From: Enterococcus sp. DIV2402
Lineage (GTDB): Bacteria; Bacillota; Bacilli; Lactobacillales; Enterococcaceae
NCBI RefSeq assembly: GCF_017426705.2
Contig: NZ_CP147251.1
Location: 1,402,501 to 1,466,500, forward strand
DNA: 64,000 nucleotides
Direction: 5' to 3'
Below the pieces are notes generated by a model. It saw only the letters and a program-made list of their open reading frames with translations, searched no databases and was not told the origin of the DNA. This document shows, piece after piece, positions 30,598 to 39,060 of this stretch; position 1 is the stretch's first letter, and each line of letters starts with the position of its first letter. Made by a program: the position numbers and the translations under genes.

Positions 30598-30633
30598 AAA
30601 AAAATTCCGTGAACCATGGTTTACGGAATTTTT
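30598..30633. terminator. metA terminator, shared with ppsR
   Basis: AAAATTCCGT (30601-30610) pairs with ACGGAATTTT (30623-30632), extended internally by AACC/GGTT. A- and T-runs flank it, so it can serve the convergent ppsR too. Confidence 0.88.
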
Positions 30634-30642
30634 AGCATGTTG

Positions 30643-31494
30643 TTAATCATCATCAGTTGCATAGTAACTATGATCTTCTAGATTTAATTTATTTAAGATA
30701 ATCGAAGCCGTTTCTTCAATAGATAAAGTTGCGACATTAATCACTTCACAGCCTAATTTTTTATATAAGTCATGAGCAAAAGCTAATTCTTCTTTGATAC
30801 GGTCAATATCAGAGTACGCTGTATCGGGATTTAAACCATACGCAATCATCCGTTTTTTACGAATGCCATTCAACACATCAGGATCATTTGTTAAACCAAC
30901 AATTTTTTTAGGGTCAATTTCCCATAATTGTTTTGGAATATGCGCTTGAGGAACTAATGGCAAGTTTGCAACCTTTAAGTTTTTGTTGGCTAAGAATAAA
31001 CTTAGAGGCGTTTTAGAAGTACGTGAAACGCCTAATAAAACTACATCAGCTTCCAAGAAACCACGTGGATCTTTCCCGTCATCATATTTGACCGCAAACT
31101 CCATGGCTTTAATTCGTTTGAAATAGTTTTTATTTAGATGATGCAAAGCACCTGGTTCACGTGTAGGAGCAACACCGGTCCGTCGTTCAACTTCAGCAAC
31201 AGGTGGTGTTAATACGTCAAAGTGATACAAGCCACTTTCTTCACAAAAATCATGCGTCAATTCAACTAAATCTTCATTAATTAATGTGTGTAAAATAACG
31301 GCATTATGTTTTTTTGCATCTGCTAAAGTTTTAAGCAGCGTGCTTTTAGTTGTGATAAAAGTTCGGCGAAACATTTCAAATTTTACCGATGGATATTGAG
31401 CCATCGTTGCTTGCGCTAATTTAGAAGCTGTTTCACCAGCAGAGTCTGAAATAACGAAAAAGGTTAAGAGCGACTCTTTTTTTTCTTCTGTCAT
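30643..31494 (-). CDS. ppsR: Pyruvate, phosphate dikinase regulatory protein (DUF299)
   Basis: This 283-aa bifunctional ADP-dependent kinase/pyrophosphorylase family protein has the P-loop-like GVSRTSKTPLS and the FFVISDSAGETA N-terminus. In characterised members it inactivates PPDK by threonine phosphorylation and reactivates it. ATG 31494 follows GAGGGATCG; the longer frame to 31542 lacks an RBS. No ppdK gene is in the window, so its partner must be elsewhere or its role differs. It is divergent from the fur-family gene, with TATAAT preceded by TGG at 31529-31537 (minus strand). Confidence 0.9.
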   Translation of the reverse strand: MTEEKKESLLTFFVISDSAGETASKLAQATMAQYPSVKFEMFRRTFITTKSTLLKTLADAKKHNAVILHTLINEDLVELTHDFCEESGLYHFDVLTPPVAEVERRTGVAPTREPGALHHLNKNYFKRIKAMEFAVKYDDGKDPRGFLEADVVLLGVSRTSKTPLSLFLANKNLKVANLPLVPQAHIPKQLWEIDPKKIVGLTNDPDVLNGIRKKRMIAYGLNPDTAYSDIDRIKEELAFAHDLYKKLGCEVINVATLSIEETASIILNKLNLEDHSYYATDDD

Positions 31495-31586
31495 AAAACG
31501 ATCCCTCACTTGCATTTTAATTAATCTTATTATACCATACACTCATTAAAAATAATCGGAATGATTTTGGTTTGGAGGGATGGAAA

Positions 31587-32024
31587 GTGAAAAATCAAAC
31601 ATCCATTGAGCAGGCGTTGCAGACATTAAAAGACAACGGTTTGAAATATACAAAAAAAAGAGAAGCGATGATTGCTTATCTTGCAAAAGCAAATCGTTAT
31701 GTTCCTGCTAAAGAATTACATGAGTATATGTCCATAGAATATCCAGGCTTAAGCTACGACACTATTTATCGCAATTTACATGACTTCTCAGAAATTGGCA
31801 TTTTAGAAGAAACTGAATTAAACGGTGAAATGAAATTCCGATTCCATTGTTGTTCACATGGTATCGAACATCATCATCATCATTTTATTTGTACCATTTG
31901 TGGCAAAACAAAAGAATTATCGATTTGTCCCATGGATTTTTTTCAAGACCAATTACCTGGTTGTACAATTGAAAGTCACCGTTTTGAAATTTTTGGTCGC
32001 TGTGAAGAGTGTCAACCTGTGTAA
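31587..32024 (+). CDS. Fur-family metalloregulator (Fur/Zur type)
   Basis: This 145-aa protein has an N-terminal winged helix (LKYTKKREAMIAYL, then PGLSYDTIYRNLHDFSEIGIL in segments) and a C-terminal dimerisation domain. The latter has a His cluster EHHHHHFICTICGK and two CxxC pairs (CTIC, CEEC) for structural zinc. GTG 31587 is chosen because GGAGGG lies 7-12 nt upstream; the frame also opens at TTG 31572 before the RBS. The HHHHH run and CxxC pairs fit Zur or Fur; I cannot separate them. PerR is less likely. Confidence 0.88.
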   Translation: MKNQTSIEQALQTLKDNGLKYTKKREAMIAYLAKANRYVPAKELHEYMSIEYPGLSYDTIYRNLHDFSEIGILEETELNGEMKFRFHCCSHGIEHHHHHFICTICGKTKELSICPMDFFQDQLPGCTIESHRFEIFGRCEECQPV

Positions 32025-32050
32025 ATGAACTTTTTTTCAGAATTTTTCAG

Positions 32051-32096
32051 AAATAATGAGAGAATTCAGAAAAATTTTTGAAAAATCTCATTATTT
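32051..32096. terminator. AT-rich hairpin after the fur-family gene
   Basis: AAATAATGAGA (32051-32061) pairs with TCTCATTATTT (32086-32096), with an inner AAAAATTTTT. There is no good T-run, so terminator function is uncertain. Confidence 0.45.
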
Positions 32097-32120
32097 ATCA
32101 GAAGTTTTTAGAAGAACGAC

Positions 32121-32149
32121 TTGACACGCTTTCTTCACTTAGCTATAAT
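32121..32149 (+). promoter_or_regulatory. rpsU promoter, full consensus
   Basis: TTGACA (32121-32126), a 17-bp spacer and TATAAT (32144-32149) make a perfect σA consensus, the strongest promoter visible in the window, fitting a ribosomal protein gene. Confidence 0.9.
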
Positions 32150-32232
32150 TTTTAAAGGACAGTATTGTTATAAGATATTTTATTTCTATGACAAAAACGG
32201 TTACTATTTGAGCTCGGAGGGAGGGAATTTAC

Positions 32233-32409
32233 ATGTCAAAAACAGTCGTTCGTAAAAACGAATCTCTTGATGATGCTCTTCGTCGCTTCAAACGTTCCGT
32301 TTCAAAAGCAGGTACGTTACAAGAATCACGTAAACGTGAGTTTTATGAAAAACCAAGCGTGAAACGTAAGAAAAAATCTGAAGCAGCTAGAAAACGCAAG
32401 AAATTCTAA
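32233..32409 (+). CDS. rpsU: 30S ribosomal protein S21
   Basis: This 58-aa basic protein has the S21 pattern: [18 protein letters not shown], then [24 protein letters not shown]21 sits near the anti-Shine-Dalgarno region of 16S rRNA and helps initiation. GGAGGGAGGG (32217-32226) is a strong RBS. The leader from the consensus promoter is about 75 nt. yqeY follows 44 bp later, the common Firmicute order. Confidence 0.97.
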   Translation: MSKTVVRKNESLDDALRRFKRSVSKAGTLQESRKREFYEKPSVKRKKKSEAARKRKKF

Positions 32410-32453
32410 TTTTAATTTTTAAGTTTTCTGTTGTGAGAAGTGGAGCTGGTAGT

Positions 32454-32903
32454 GTGTCACTACTTAGTAAACTGAACGATGATATGAAGACGGCGATGAA
32501 GGCAAAGGAGAAAGAGACCTTGCAAGTCATTCGCATGCTGAAAGCATCGTTACAAAATGAACAGATCAAGGTCGGTCGTGACTTAACAGAAGATGAAGAG
32601 TTGACGGTTTTATCTCGTGAGATGAAACAACGACGTGATTCTTTGACCGAATTTGAAAAAGCAGGTCGTGAAGACCTCACAGAAAAAGTCAAAGGTGAAA
32701 TTACAATTGTTGAACAATATCTACCTGCACAATTAACCGATGAAGAAATTCGTCAAATTGTTGTAGATGCGATTGAAAAAACTGGTGCTACTTCACCAAA
32801 AGAATTTGGTAAAGTAATGGGTCTAGTGATGCCTCAAGTAAAAGGTAAAGCAGACGGTAACCAAGTAAATGCAGTCGTCAAAGAATTATTAACTGAAAAG
32901 TAA
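32454..32903 (+). CDS. yqeY: GatB/YqeY domain protein
   Basis: This is 149 aa, the usual length for free-standing YqeY. The protein is helical and charged (LLSKLNDDMKTAMKAKEKETLQVIRMLKAS in segments) and resembles the tRNA-binding tail of the GatB amidotransferase subunit, although its own role is not settled. GTG 32454 gives the family-typical start MSLLSKL; the frame opens at GTG 32433, which has no counterpart in relatives. It is likely co-transcribed with rpsU and ends at a clear terminator. Confidence 0.93.
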   Translation: MSLLSKLNDDMKTAMKAKEKETLQVIRMLKASLQNEQIKVGRDLTEDEELTVLSREMKQRRDSLTEFEKAGREDLTEKVKGEITIVEQYLPAQLTDEEIRQIVVDAIEKTGATSPKEFGKVMGLVMPQVKGKADGNQVNAVVKELLTEK

Positions 32904-32910
32904 TGAATCC

Positions 32911-32942
32911 GTCGCAGGCAAGCAATTGTCTGCGGCTTTTTT
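32911..32942 (+). terminator. rpsU-yqeY terminator
   Basis: GTCGCAGGCAA (32911-32921) pairs with TTGTCTGCGGC (32926-32936) using G-U wobbles, followed by six Ts. Confidence 0.88.
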
Positions 32943-33056
32943 GTTTCGTAATAAAAACCTTAAAAGACTCTCATACAAAAAGCAGAAGCGATTTTTCTTT
33001 TATCTATTGTATGGTATTATTAGAGTGAATGTAGATAAAAAGGAGAGAGAATTTTT

Positions 33057-34031
33057 TTGACAGAAGAGCAAGTATCTTTAGAAATTAAATTAACTGAAGC
33101 TGATGATGCCAGCATGTTATTTGGAACACACGATAAACATATTAAAGTGATTGAAGAAACAACACAAACGATTATTCGCACACGCGGAGAAATCATTCAA
33201 ATCAAAGGGAACCAAGAGAAGATTGAGCAAGCAGCAGCGGTTATCGGTGCCTTGCAAGAATTGATTAAGCGTGGCATTCAAGTGCATACACCTGATGTTG
33301 TAACAGCACTAAAAATGGTATCAAAAGGCAATACAACGACATTTATTGATATGTACGAAGAAGAAATCATCAAAGATCGTAATGGTAAGCCGATTCGTGT
33401 AAAAAATGTCGGTCAAAAAAAATACATTGATGCGGTACGTACGCACGATGTCACATTTGGAATCGGTCCGGCAGGGACAGGGAAAACGTTCTTAGCTGTT
33501 GTTTTAGCAATTGCAGCGTTAAAAAAAGGGCAAGTTCAAAAAATCATTTTAACTCGCCCAGCTGTTGAAGCTGGCGAAAATCTTGGTTTTTTACCTGGAG
33601 ACTTAAAAGAAAAGGTAGATCCTTATTTACGTCCAGTTTATGATGCCTTGTATCAAATTTTTGGCATGGAACACACGAATCGACTTATGGAACGTGGGGT
33701 CATTGAAATTGCACCTTTAGCTTACATGCGTGGACGAACATTAGAAGACGCTTTTGTAATTTTAGACGAAGCTCAAAATACAACAATTGCTCAAATGAAA
33801 ATGTTCTTAACACGTTTAGGCTATAACTCAAAGATGATTGTCAATGGGGATACTAGCCAAATTGACTTGCCTAGAGGCGTTACGAGTGGGTTAGTCCACG
33901 CAGAACGTACGTTGCACAAAATTAATAAAATTGCTTTTGCTACATTTACAGCAAGTGATGTTGTACGTCACCCAGTTGTAGCAGAGATTATTCAAGCATA
34001 TGATGAGGCGGAAATACGAGAAGTGAAATAG
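33057..34031 (+). CDS. phoH: PhoH-like ATPase
   Basis: The 324-aa protein has Walker A GPAGTGKT and Walker B VILDEAQN in a PhoH core (about residues 110-315), preceded by a KH-like N-terminal region. The function is probably RNA-related; PhoH genes beside ybeY are widespread. It starts at TTG 33057, 7 nt after AAAGGAGAGAGA; no in-frame ATG near that RBS exists. It is the first gene of the phoH-pgpH-ybeY-dgkA-era-recO operon. Confidence 0.93.
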   Translation: MTEEQVSLEIKLTEADDASMLFGTHDKHIKVIEETTQTIIRTRGEIIQIKGNQEKIEQAAAVIGALQELIKRGIQVHTPDVVTALKMVSKGNTTTFIDMYEEEIIKDRNGKPIRVKNVGQKKYIDAVRTHDVTFGIGPAGTGKTFLAVVLAIAALKKGQVQKIILTRPAVEAGENLGFLPGDLKEKVDPYLRPVYDALYQIFGMEHTNRLMERGVIEIAPLAYMRGRTLEDAFVILDEAQNTTIAQMKMFLTRLGYNSKMIVNGDTSQIDLPRGVTSGLVHAERTLHKINKIAFATFTASDVVRHPVVAEIIQAYDEAEIREVK

Positions 34032-34056
34032 TTTTGTTATCTAGGAGGGGAAATAG

Positions 34057-36258
34057 ATGATTATTCAACCTTTAAGAAAAATACGTGAAAAACTAGGGAG
34101 ATTTTTCGTACCGCTAGTACTCCTAATTTTTTTCATTTTTATGATTGGTTTAGTATTTTCTAGTGTGAAACAACGTGCCGTCGATTATAAAGAAGGACAA
34201 GTAGCTGAAACAAGTATTCGTGCCAATAAAACCATTGAGAATACCTCCGCTACGGAACAAAAACGAAAAATTGCTGCTGAAGCGGTTATCCCAGAATATA
34301 CGTACCAAGAAGATATTGCACAAAAGCAACATGAATTGATTCAACATCTTTTTCAATTAGTTGGAAAAGTAAAAGAAGATAGCGAAGCAGAAAATAAAAA
34401 ACGAGAAGCGGATGCTAAAGAGAATCAAACAGTGCAAAAGGTGACCGTGGATGAGCAAATTGCTGCCTTGAAAAAAGAATTTGAACAGATTGATTCAGAT
34501 GATTTAAGTTTCTATCAACGAGTAAGTAATAGCTTTTTCCAAATTGTTTTTTCTTTGAGTTCCGAAGCGTTAGAAACGGTCCAAAATGAAACCCTTACTT
34601 TACTTGATGAACAAATGAGTAAACAAGTTCGTCAATCAAACCTTGCAGAAGCCCGTAAAGATGCGGAAGAAAAAGTTGGATTTTTGGATGTGACCAGCAA
34701 TCAAGCGCAAGCCATTCGTTTGATGCTTAATCAGGGAATTGTGGTCAACACGTTCTTAAATGAACGAAAAACGCAAGACTTACAAGAAGCAGCCAAAGAA
34801 GCCGTTCAGCCAGTAATGATTTACCAAGGTGAAATTATTGTTCGTGAAGGTTCACAAATTGATGCCAACGCAATTGAAAAATTAAACTTGTTAGGGATGA
34901 CTAGTTCCAATGCCTCATTGTTTCCACTGGTAGCATTAGTAATGACTATTTTGCTACAAATCATGGTCTTACTTTATTTTGTAAAACAATGGTCTGATCG
35001 AGAAAGACGCGAAAATTATTTGACGTTTTATGCAGTAACCATGGTTTTGAGTATCTTGGTCATGAAATTTTTCCAGGTATTCCAAACAGAGGCAGTTCCT
35101 TTTATTCCACTATTTTATCCAGCTGCATTTGCTCCATTAGTGTTAAGTTTATTCTTAAATAGACGTTTGGGGATTTTAGCAGCAGCGTTTCAAGTAGTGA
35201 CAGCGACGTTTATTTTCTATCAATCAATTGATACCAATCTTTTAACTATCATTTTAGTTTCTTATATGTTTTCAGGAATTATGGGCACTGTTTTGGCAAG
35301 AAAACGAATTGTCGATCAAGGAACTAAAGCGCTAGTATGGGTGGTTATTTTCCCATTCTTAATTAATTTGATTTTGGTGATTTTTCAAGGGATGAGTTTT
35401 TCAAATGGTCGGACCTGGATTGCATTGGCATGTGGCTTAGCGGGTAGTATTTTCTCATTATTATTAACGATTGGGTTACATCAATACATTGAGTTATTGA
35501 TTACAGACGATAGCGTGATTATTTTGAATGAATTAAGTAATCCAAATCATCCGTTATTAAAGCAATTGTTAGAAGAAGCACCAGGAACATATCATCACAG
35601 CATGATGGTTGCTAACCTAAGTGCAAATGCAGTAGCAGAAATTGGGGGGCATTCGTTATTAACTCGTGTGGCATGTTATTATCATGATATTGGAAAACTA
35701 AAACATGCCAACTTCTTTGTGGAAAATCTACCTGCTGGGGCAGAAAATCCACATAATTTCTTGTTGCCAGCTGATAGTAAACAAATCATTTTTGGACATG
35801 TAATTGATGGGGCGGCATTACTTGAAGAGAAAAATATGCCACAAATGGTTATTGACATTTGTCGTCAGCATCATGGAACCACATTGATGAAATTTTTCTA
35901 TATTAAAGCGAAAGAACGTAATGCAGAAGTAACAGAAGAAGAATATCGTTATCCTGGTCCAATCCCGCAAACACGTGAAGCAGCAGTGGTTAGTATTGCC
36001 GATAGTTGTGAAGCAGCAGTACGAGCAATGGAAAATCCAACCAATGAAAAGATTCGTCAGTTCGTTTCTAACTTAATTACTGATCGGATTTTAGATGGCC
36101 AATTAGATGATTCTGGTTTGACTCTCAAAGAAATTAGAATTATTGAAAATTCATTAGTGAATGGTCTATGTAGTACATTCCATTCAAGAATTAAATATCC
36201 AAAAATGAAATCAGAAGCAGAGAAAATGAAAGAAGAACAAGAAAGAAGAGAAGAATGA
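34057..36258 (+). CDS. pgpH: c-di-AMP phosphodiesterase PgpH (7TM-HD)
   Basis: This 733-aa protein has an N-terminal helix (20-42), an extracellular 7TMR-HDED sensor (about 45-285), seven membrane helices (about 290-480) and a cytoplasmic HD hydrolase. HD ligands are visible in [33 protein letters not shown] and SIADSCEAA. PgpH proteins degrade the essential messenger c-di-AMP and so affect potassium, osmolyte and wall homeostasis. GGAGGGG precedes the ATG. Its stop overlaps the ybeY start (ATGA). Confidence 0.95.
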   Translation: MIIQPLRKIREKLGRFFVPLVLLIFFIFMIGLVFSSVKQRAVDYKEGQVAETSIRANKTIENTSATEQKRKIAAEAVIPEYTYQEDIAQKQHELIQHLFQLVGKVKEDSEAENKKREADAKENQTVQKVTVDEQIAALKKEFEQIDSDDLSFYQRVSNSFFQIVFSLSSEALETVQNETLTLLDEQMSKQVRQSNLAEARKDAEEKVGFLDVTSNQAQAIRLMLNQGIVVNTFLNERKTQDLQEAAKEAVQPVMIYQGEIIVREGSQIDANAIEKLNLLGMTSSNASLFPLVALVMTILLQIMVLLYFVKQWSDRERRENYLTFYAVTMVLSILVMKFFQVFQTEAVPFIPLFYPAAFAPLVLSLFLNRRLGILAAAFQVVTATFIFYQSIDTNLLTIILVSYMFSGIMGTVLARKRIVDQGTKALVWVVIFPFLINLILVIFQGMSFSNGRTWIALACGLAGSIFSLLLTIGLHQYIELLITDDSVIILNELSNPNHPLLKQLLEEAPGTYHHSMMVANLSANAVAEIGGHSLLTRVACYYHDIGKLKHANFFVENLPAGAENPHNFLLPADSKQIIFGHVIDGAALLEEKNMPQMVIDICRQHHGTTLMKFFYIKAKERNAEVTEEEYRYPGPIPQTREAAVVSIADSCEAAVRAMENPTNEKIRQFVSNLITDRILDGQLDDSGLTLKEIRIIENSLVNGLCSTFHSRIKYPKMKSEAEKMKEEQERREE

Positions 36259-36743
36259 TGGAGATTACCTTTATTGATGAAACAAATGCTGTTTCAAACG
36301 ACAAAGTGGCAGATATTGAATCGTTGCTTCAGTTTGCGGCCGATTATTTAAAACTGCCCGAAGAAACTGAGATGTCCGTCACATTTATGGATAATGCCGC
36401 AATTCAAGTCATTAATCGCACGTATCGTGACAAAGATGCACCGACTGATGTCATTAGTTTTGCAATGGAAGAAGAGGGCGAAGATGAATTGCCGATTATT
36501 TTTGATGAAGAGGATGACTTTGAATTAGATATGCCACGTACGTTGGGGGATATTATGATTTCAACAGAGCGAGCACAAGAACAAGCACAAGAATATGGCC
36601 ACAGTTATGATCGTGAATTAGGTTTTCTAGCATTGCATGGTTTTTTGCATATCAATGGTTACGATCATATGACACCTGAAGATGAGAAGGTAATGTTTGG
36701 ACTACAAAAGGAAATCTTGGATGCCTATGGACTTGAAAGATAA
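36255..36743 (+). CDS. ybeY: Endoribonuclease YbeY (16S rRNA maturation)
   Basis: This is a 162-aa zinc protein with the family signature [11 protein letters not shown], whose three His bind the metal, and the conserved [17 protein letters not shown]. It acts in 16S rRNA 3' processing and ribosome quality control. Two adjacent ATGs (36255, 36258) are possible starts; the first overlaps the pgpH stop as ATGA. An acidic stretch ([21 protein letters not shown] in segments) is typical of Gram-positive members. Confidence 0.95.
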   Translation: MMEITFIDETNAVSNDKVADIESLLQFAADYLKLPEETEMSVTFMDNAAIQVINRTYRDKDAPTDVISFAMEEEGEDELPIIFDEEDDFELDMPRTLGDIMISTERAQEQAQEYGHSYDRELGFLALHGFLHINGYDHMTPEDEKVMFGLQKEILDAYGLER

Positions 36744-37128
36744 AAAACAAAACATTGAAAAAAACAAGCATTTTATTAATTCAGTGGAATTTGCTTTAAC
36801 AGGGATTAAAACTGTTTATAAAGATGAGCGTAATATGCGTAGTCATACCGTCGTTGCTATTTGTGTCATCTTGTTGGGATTTATTTTTCGATTAAGTCAA
36901 CAAGAATGGTTGTGGGTACTTTTAAGTATTTTTTTGGTGATAATTATGGAAATCATCAACACAGCCTTTGAAAATGTAGTAGATATGGTGACGAATAAAC
37001 ATTTTCATCCATTAGGAAAAAAAATTAAAGATATGGCTGCTGGTGCAGTATTAATTACGTCCTTATTTGCTTTGCTAATTGGCGCAATTATTTTTCTGCC
37101 AAAACTTATTCAGCTAGTTTTTCATTAG
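36721..37128 (+). CDS. dgkA: Undecaprenol/diacylglycerol kinase (DgkA family)
   Basis: This is a 135-aa protein with three membrane helices and the family motif [12 protein letters not shown]. In Gram-positives it phosphorylates undecaprenol, recycling the lipid carrier for wall polymers. ATG 36721 lies 7 nt after AAGGAA and overlaps the end of ybeY by 23 nt; ATG 36727 is the alternative. The TTG at 36697 is too far inside ybeY. The C-terminus [20 protein letters not shown] is conserved. Confidence 0.92.
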   Translation: MPMDLKDKKQNIEKNKHFINSVEFALTGIKTVYKDERNMRSHTVVAICVILLGFIFRLSQQEWLWVLLSIFLVIIMEIINTAFENVVDMVTNKHFHPLGKKIKDMAAGAVLITSLFALLIGAIIFLPKLIQLVFH

Positions 37129-37146
37129 GAAAGAGGAAAAAATTAT

Positions 37147-38046
37147 ATGACAGAACATAAATCAGGGTTTGTTGCAATTGTTGGTCGCCCGAATGTTGGA
37201 AAATCAACACTTTTAAATCGCATTGTTGGGCAAAAAATTGCGATTATGAGTGACAAAGCTCAAACAACTAGAAATAAAATTCAAGGTGTCTATACAACAC
37301 CAGATACGCAAATTGTCTTTATCGATACACCTGGAATTCATAAACCAAAACATCGCTTAGGTGATTTTATGGTAGAAACAGCTTATAGTGCCTTACGTGA
37401 AGTAGATGTCACTTTATTTATGATTAGTGCTGATCAAAAGCGCGGAAAAGGCGATGACTTTATTATTGAACGTTTGAGAAAAAGTGACGTGCCGGTCTTT
37501 TTAATCGTCAATAAAATTGATAAGATTCATCCTGATGCGTTATTAGAAACGATTCAAGACTACACAAGTCAAATGGAATTTGCTGAAGTTGTTCCAATTT
37601 CAGCAACAGAAGGAAACAATTTTGAGACACTCATGGATGTTTTAGTAGAACAAATGCCAGAGGGACCACAATATTTCCCTGACGACCAAATTACGGATCA
37701 TCCAGAATACTTTATTGTTTCTGAATTAATTCGTGAAAAAGTGTTATTACTAACACGTGATGAAGTACCGCATTCTGTTGCGGTAGTTGTTGATTCAATG
37801 AAGCGTAATGAAAATGATAAAGTTCAAGTGCAAGCGACAATCATTGTTGAACGTGATAGCCAAAAAGGCATTATTATTGGAAAAGGCGGAAAAATGCTGA
37901 AAGTTATCGGTACCAAAGCACGTCAAGACATTGAACATCTATTAGGCGATAAGGTCTATCTAGAACTATGGGTTAAAGTTCAAAAAGATTGGCGTGACAA
38001 ACAAACGTATTTGAAAGATTACGGTTACCGCGAAGACAATTATTAA
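37147..38046 (+). CDS. era: GTPase Era
   Basis: This 299-aa essential GTPase binds the 3' end of 16S rRNA during 30S assembly. G motifs are GRPNVGKST (G1), [10 protein letters not shown] (G3) and NKIDK (G4); the C-terminal KH domain contains [18 protein letters not shown] precedes the ATG. It lies between dgkA and recO, the standard Firmicute order. Confidence 0.97.
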   Translation: MTEHKSGFVAIVGRPNVGKSTLLNRIVGQKIAIMSDKAQTTRNKIQGVYTTPDTQIVFIDTPGIHKPKHRLGDFMVETAYSALREVDVTLFMISADQKRGKGDDFIIERLRKSDVPVFLIVNKIDKIHPDALLETIQDYTSQMEFAEVVPISATEGNNFETLMDVLVEQMPEGPQYFPDDQITDHPEYFIVSELIREKVLLLTRDEVPHSVAVVVDSMKRNENDKVQVQATIIVERDSQKGIIIGKGGKMLKVIGTKARQDIEHLLGDKVYLELWVKVQKDWRDKQTYLKDYGYREDNY

Positions 38047-38055
38047 TCGGTTATG

Positions 38056-38094
38056 GCGAGATAGATCTCTATGGAGAATTTGTCTCGCTTTTCT
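38056..38094 (+). terminator. Branched hairpin between era and recO
   Basis: GCGAGA (38056-38061) pairs with TCTCGC (38083-38088) around a small TCTC/GAGA hairpin, followed by TTTTC. It may attenuate readthrough into recO rather than stop it. Confidence 0.5.
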
Positions 38095-38114
38095 TTCCAA
38101 AGGAGGGGAATTTG

Positions 38115-38912
38115 ATGGGGATTGCCGAATCAAAAGGGATTTTGCTTTTTAGTAAAAATCATAAAGAAAAAGATAAATTAGTCAAAATTTTTACTGAATC
38201 TGCAGGCAAGCAAATGTTTTACGTTAAAGGGGCACATCGTAAAAATAATCCGCTAGCACCAGCATTACTCCCTTATACAGAAGCTGTTTATATTGGTAAA
38301 TTCAATAGCGAAGGGTTGTCTTTTTTGAATGCGGCAAAAAATATCCATGCTTATCGTAATATTCAAGCAGATATTTTTTTAGCGGGATATGCAACGTATA
38401 TGATGAATTTAGTGGACGCAGCGATTGAAGACCATGTGTATGATCCCAATTTATTTCATTTTTTGGAACAAGCCTTAATGATGTTAGATCAGGGAAATGA
38501 TGGCGAAATTTTAACCAATATTTTTGAAATTCAATTATTGCAACGTTTTGGAATTACCATTAATTGGCAAAAATGCGCGGTCTGTGGAGAAACGCAGGGT
38601 AAATTTGATTATTCTTCAACATATAGCGGTGTTTTATGTGAACGCCATTGGGACAAGGATCCCCATCGTTATCATGCAGATCCAATCGCCATTCATTTTA
38701 TCCGCATGTTTTCTCAAATTTCTTATGAACATATTCAATCCATTGAACTAAAATCAGAAACCAAAGCATTAATTCGACAAACGATTGATGCTTTGTATGA
38801 AGAATATGTCGGCGTGAACTTAAAAAGTAAAACGTTTATCGATCAAATGGGTAAATGGGAAACAGTCTTTCAAACGCCCGATAAAACGACGAACGTTTCA
38901 CACAATGAGTGA
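38115..38912 (+). CDS. recO: DNA repair protein RecO
   Basis: The 265-aa recombination mediator loads RecA onto SSB-coated DNA with RecF/RecR. An OB-fold N-terminus (GILLFSKNHKEKDKLVKIFT) is followed by a helical domain with a zinc-finger-like CAVCGETQG...GVLCERH. AGGAGGGG lies before ATG 38115. The last six codons are part of the terminator stem, an unusually tight end. Confidence 0.94.
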   Translation: MGIAESKGILLFSKNHKEKDKLVKIFTESAGKQMFYVKGAHRKNNPLAPALLPYTEAVYIGKFNSEGLSFLNAAKNIHAYRNIQADIFLAGYATYMMNLVDAAIEDHVYDPNLFHFLEQALMMLDQGNDGEILTNIFEIQLLQRFGITINWQKCAVCGETQGKFDYSSTYSGVLCERHWDKDPHRYHADPIAIHFIRMFSQISYEHIQSIELKSETKALIRQTIDALYEEYVGVNLKSKTFIDQMGKWETVFQTPDKTTNVSHNE

Positions 38913-38931
38913 TTGTGTGAAACGTTTTTTT
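38892..38931 (+). terminator. recO terminator, stem begins inside the coding sequence
   Basis: AACGTTTCACACAAT (38892-38906) pairs perfectly with ATTGTGTGAAACGTT (38912-38926), with a T-run to 38931. The 5' arm and loop encode the last residues of RecO, and the stop codon (38910-38912) spans the loop. Confidence 0.93.
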
Positions 38932-38985
38932 GTTTGTAATAACCGAATGAATTTACAGAAAATTACAAAATTTAAGGAGTAAATA

Positions 38986-39014
38986 TTGACCTTTGCTTAA
39001 TTTATCTTTATGAT
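38986..39014 (+). promoter_or_regulatory. his operon promoter
   Basis: TTGACC (38986-38991), a 17-bp spacer and TATGAT (39009-39014). The leader to the first start codon is only about 40 nt, leaving no room for a T-box or peptide attenuator. Confidence 0.8.
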
Positions 39015-39060
39015 ACTCTTAATACATTTTTATTGAATTTTAATTGTTAGGAGTGGGATT

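Noticed and set aside
32433..32453. YqeY start at GTG 32433
   Set aside because: It adds seven residues not typical of the family; GTG 32454 gives the conserved MSLL start.
33057..38912. Novel operon
   Set aside because: phoH-pgpH-ybeY-dgkA-era-recO is a standard Firmicute housekeeping cluster.
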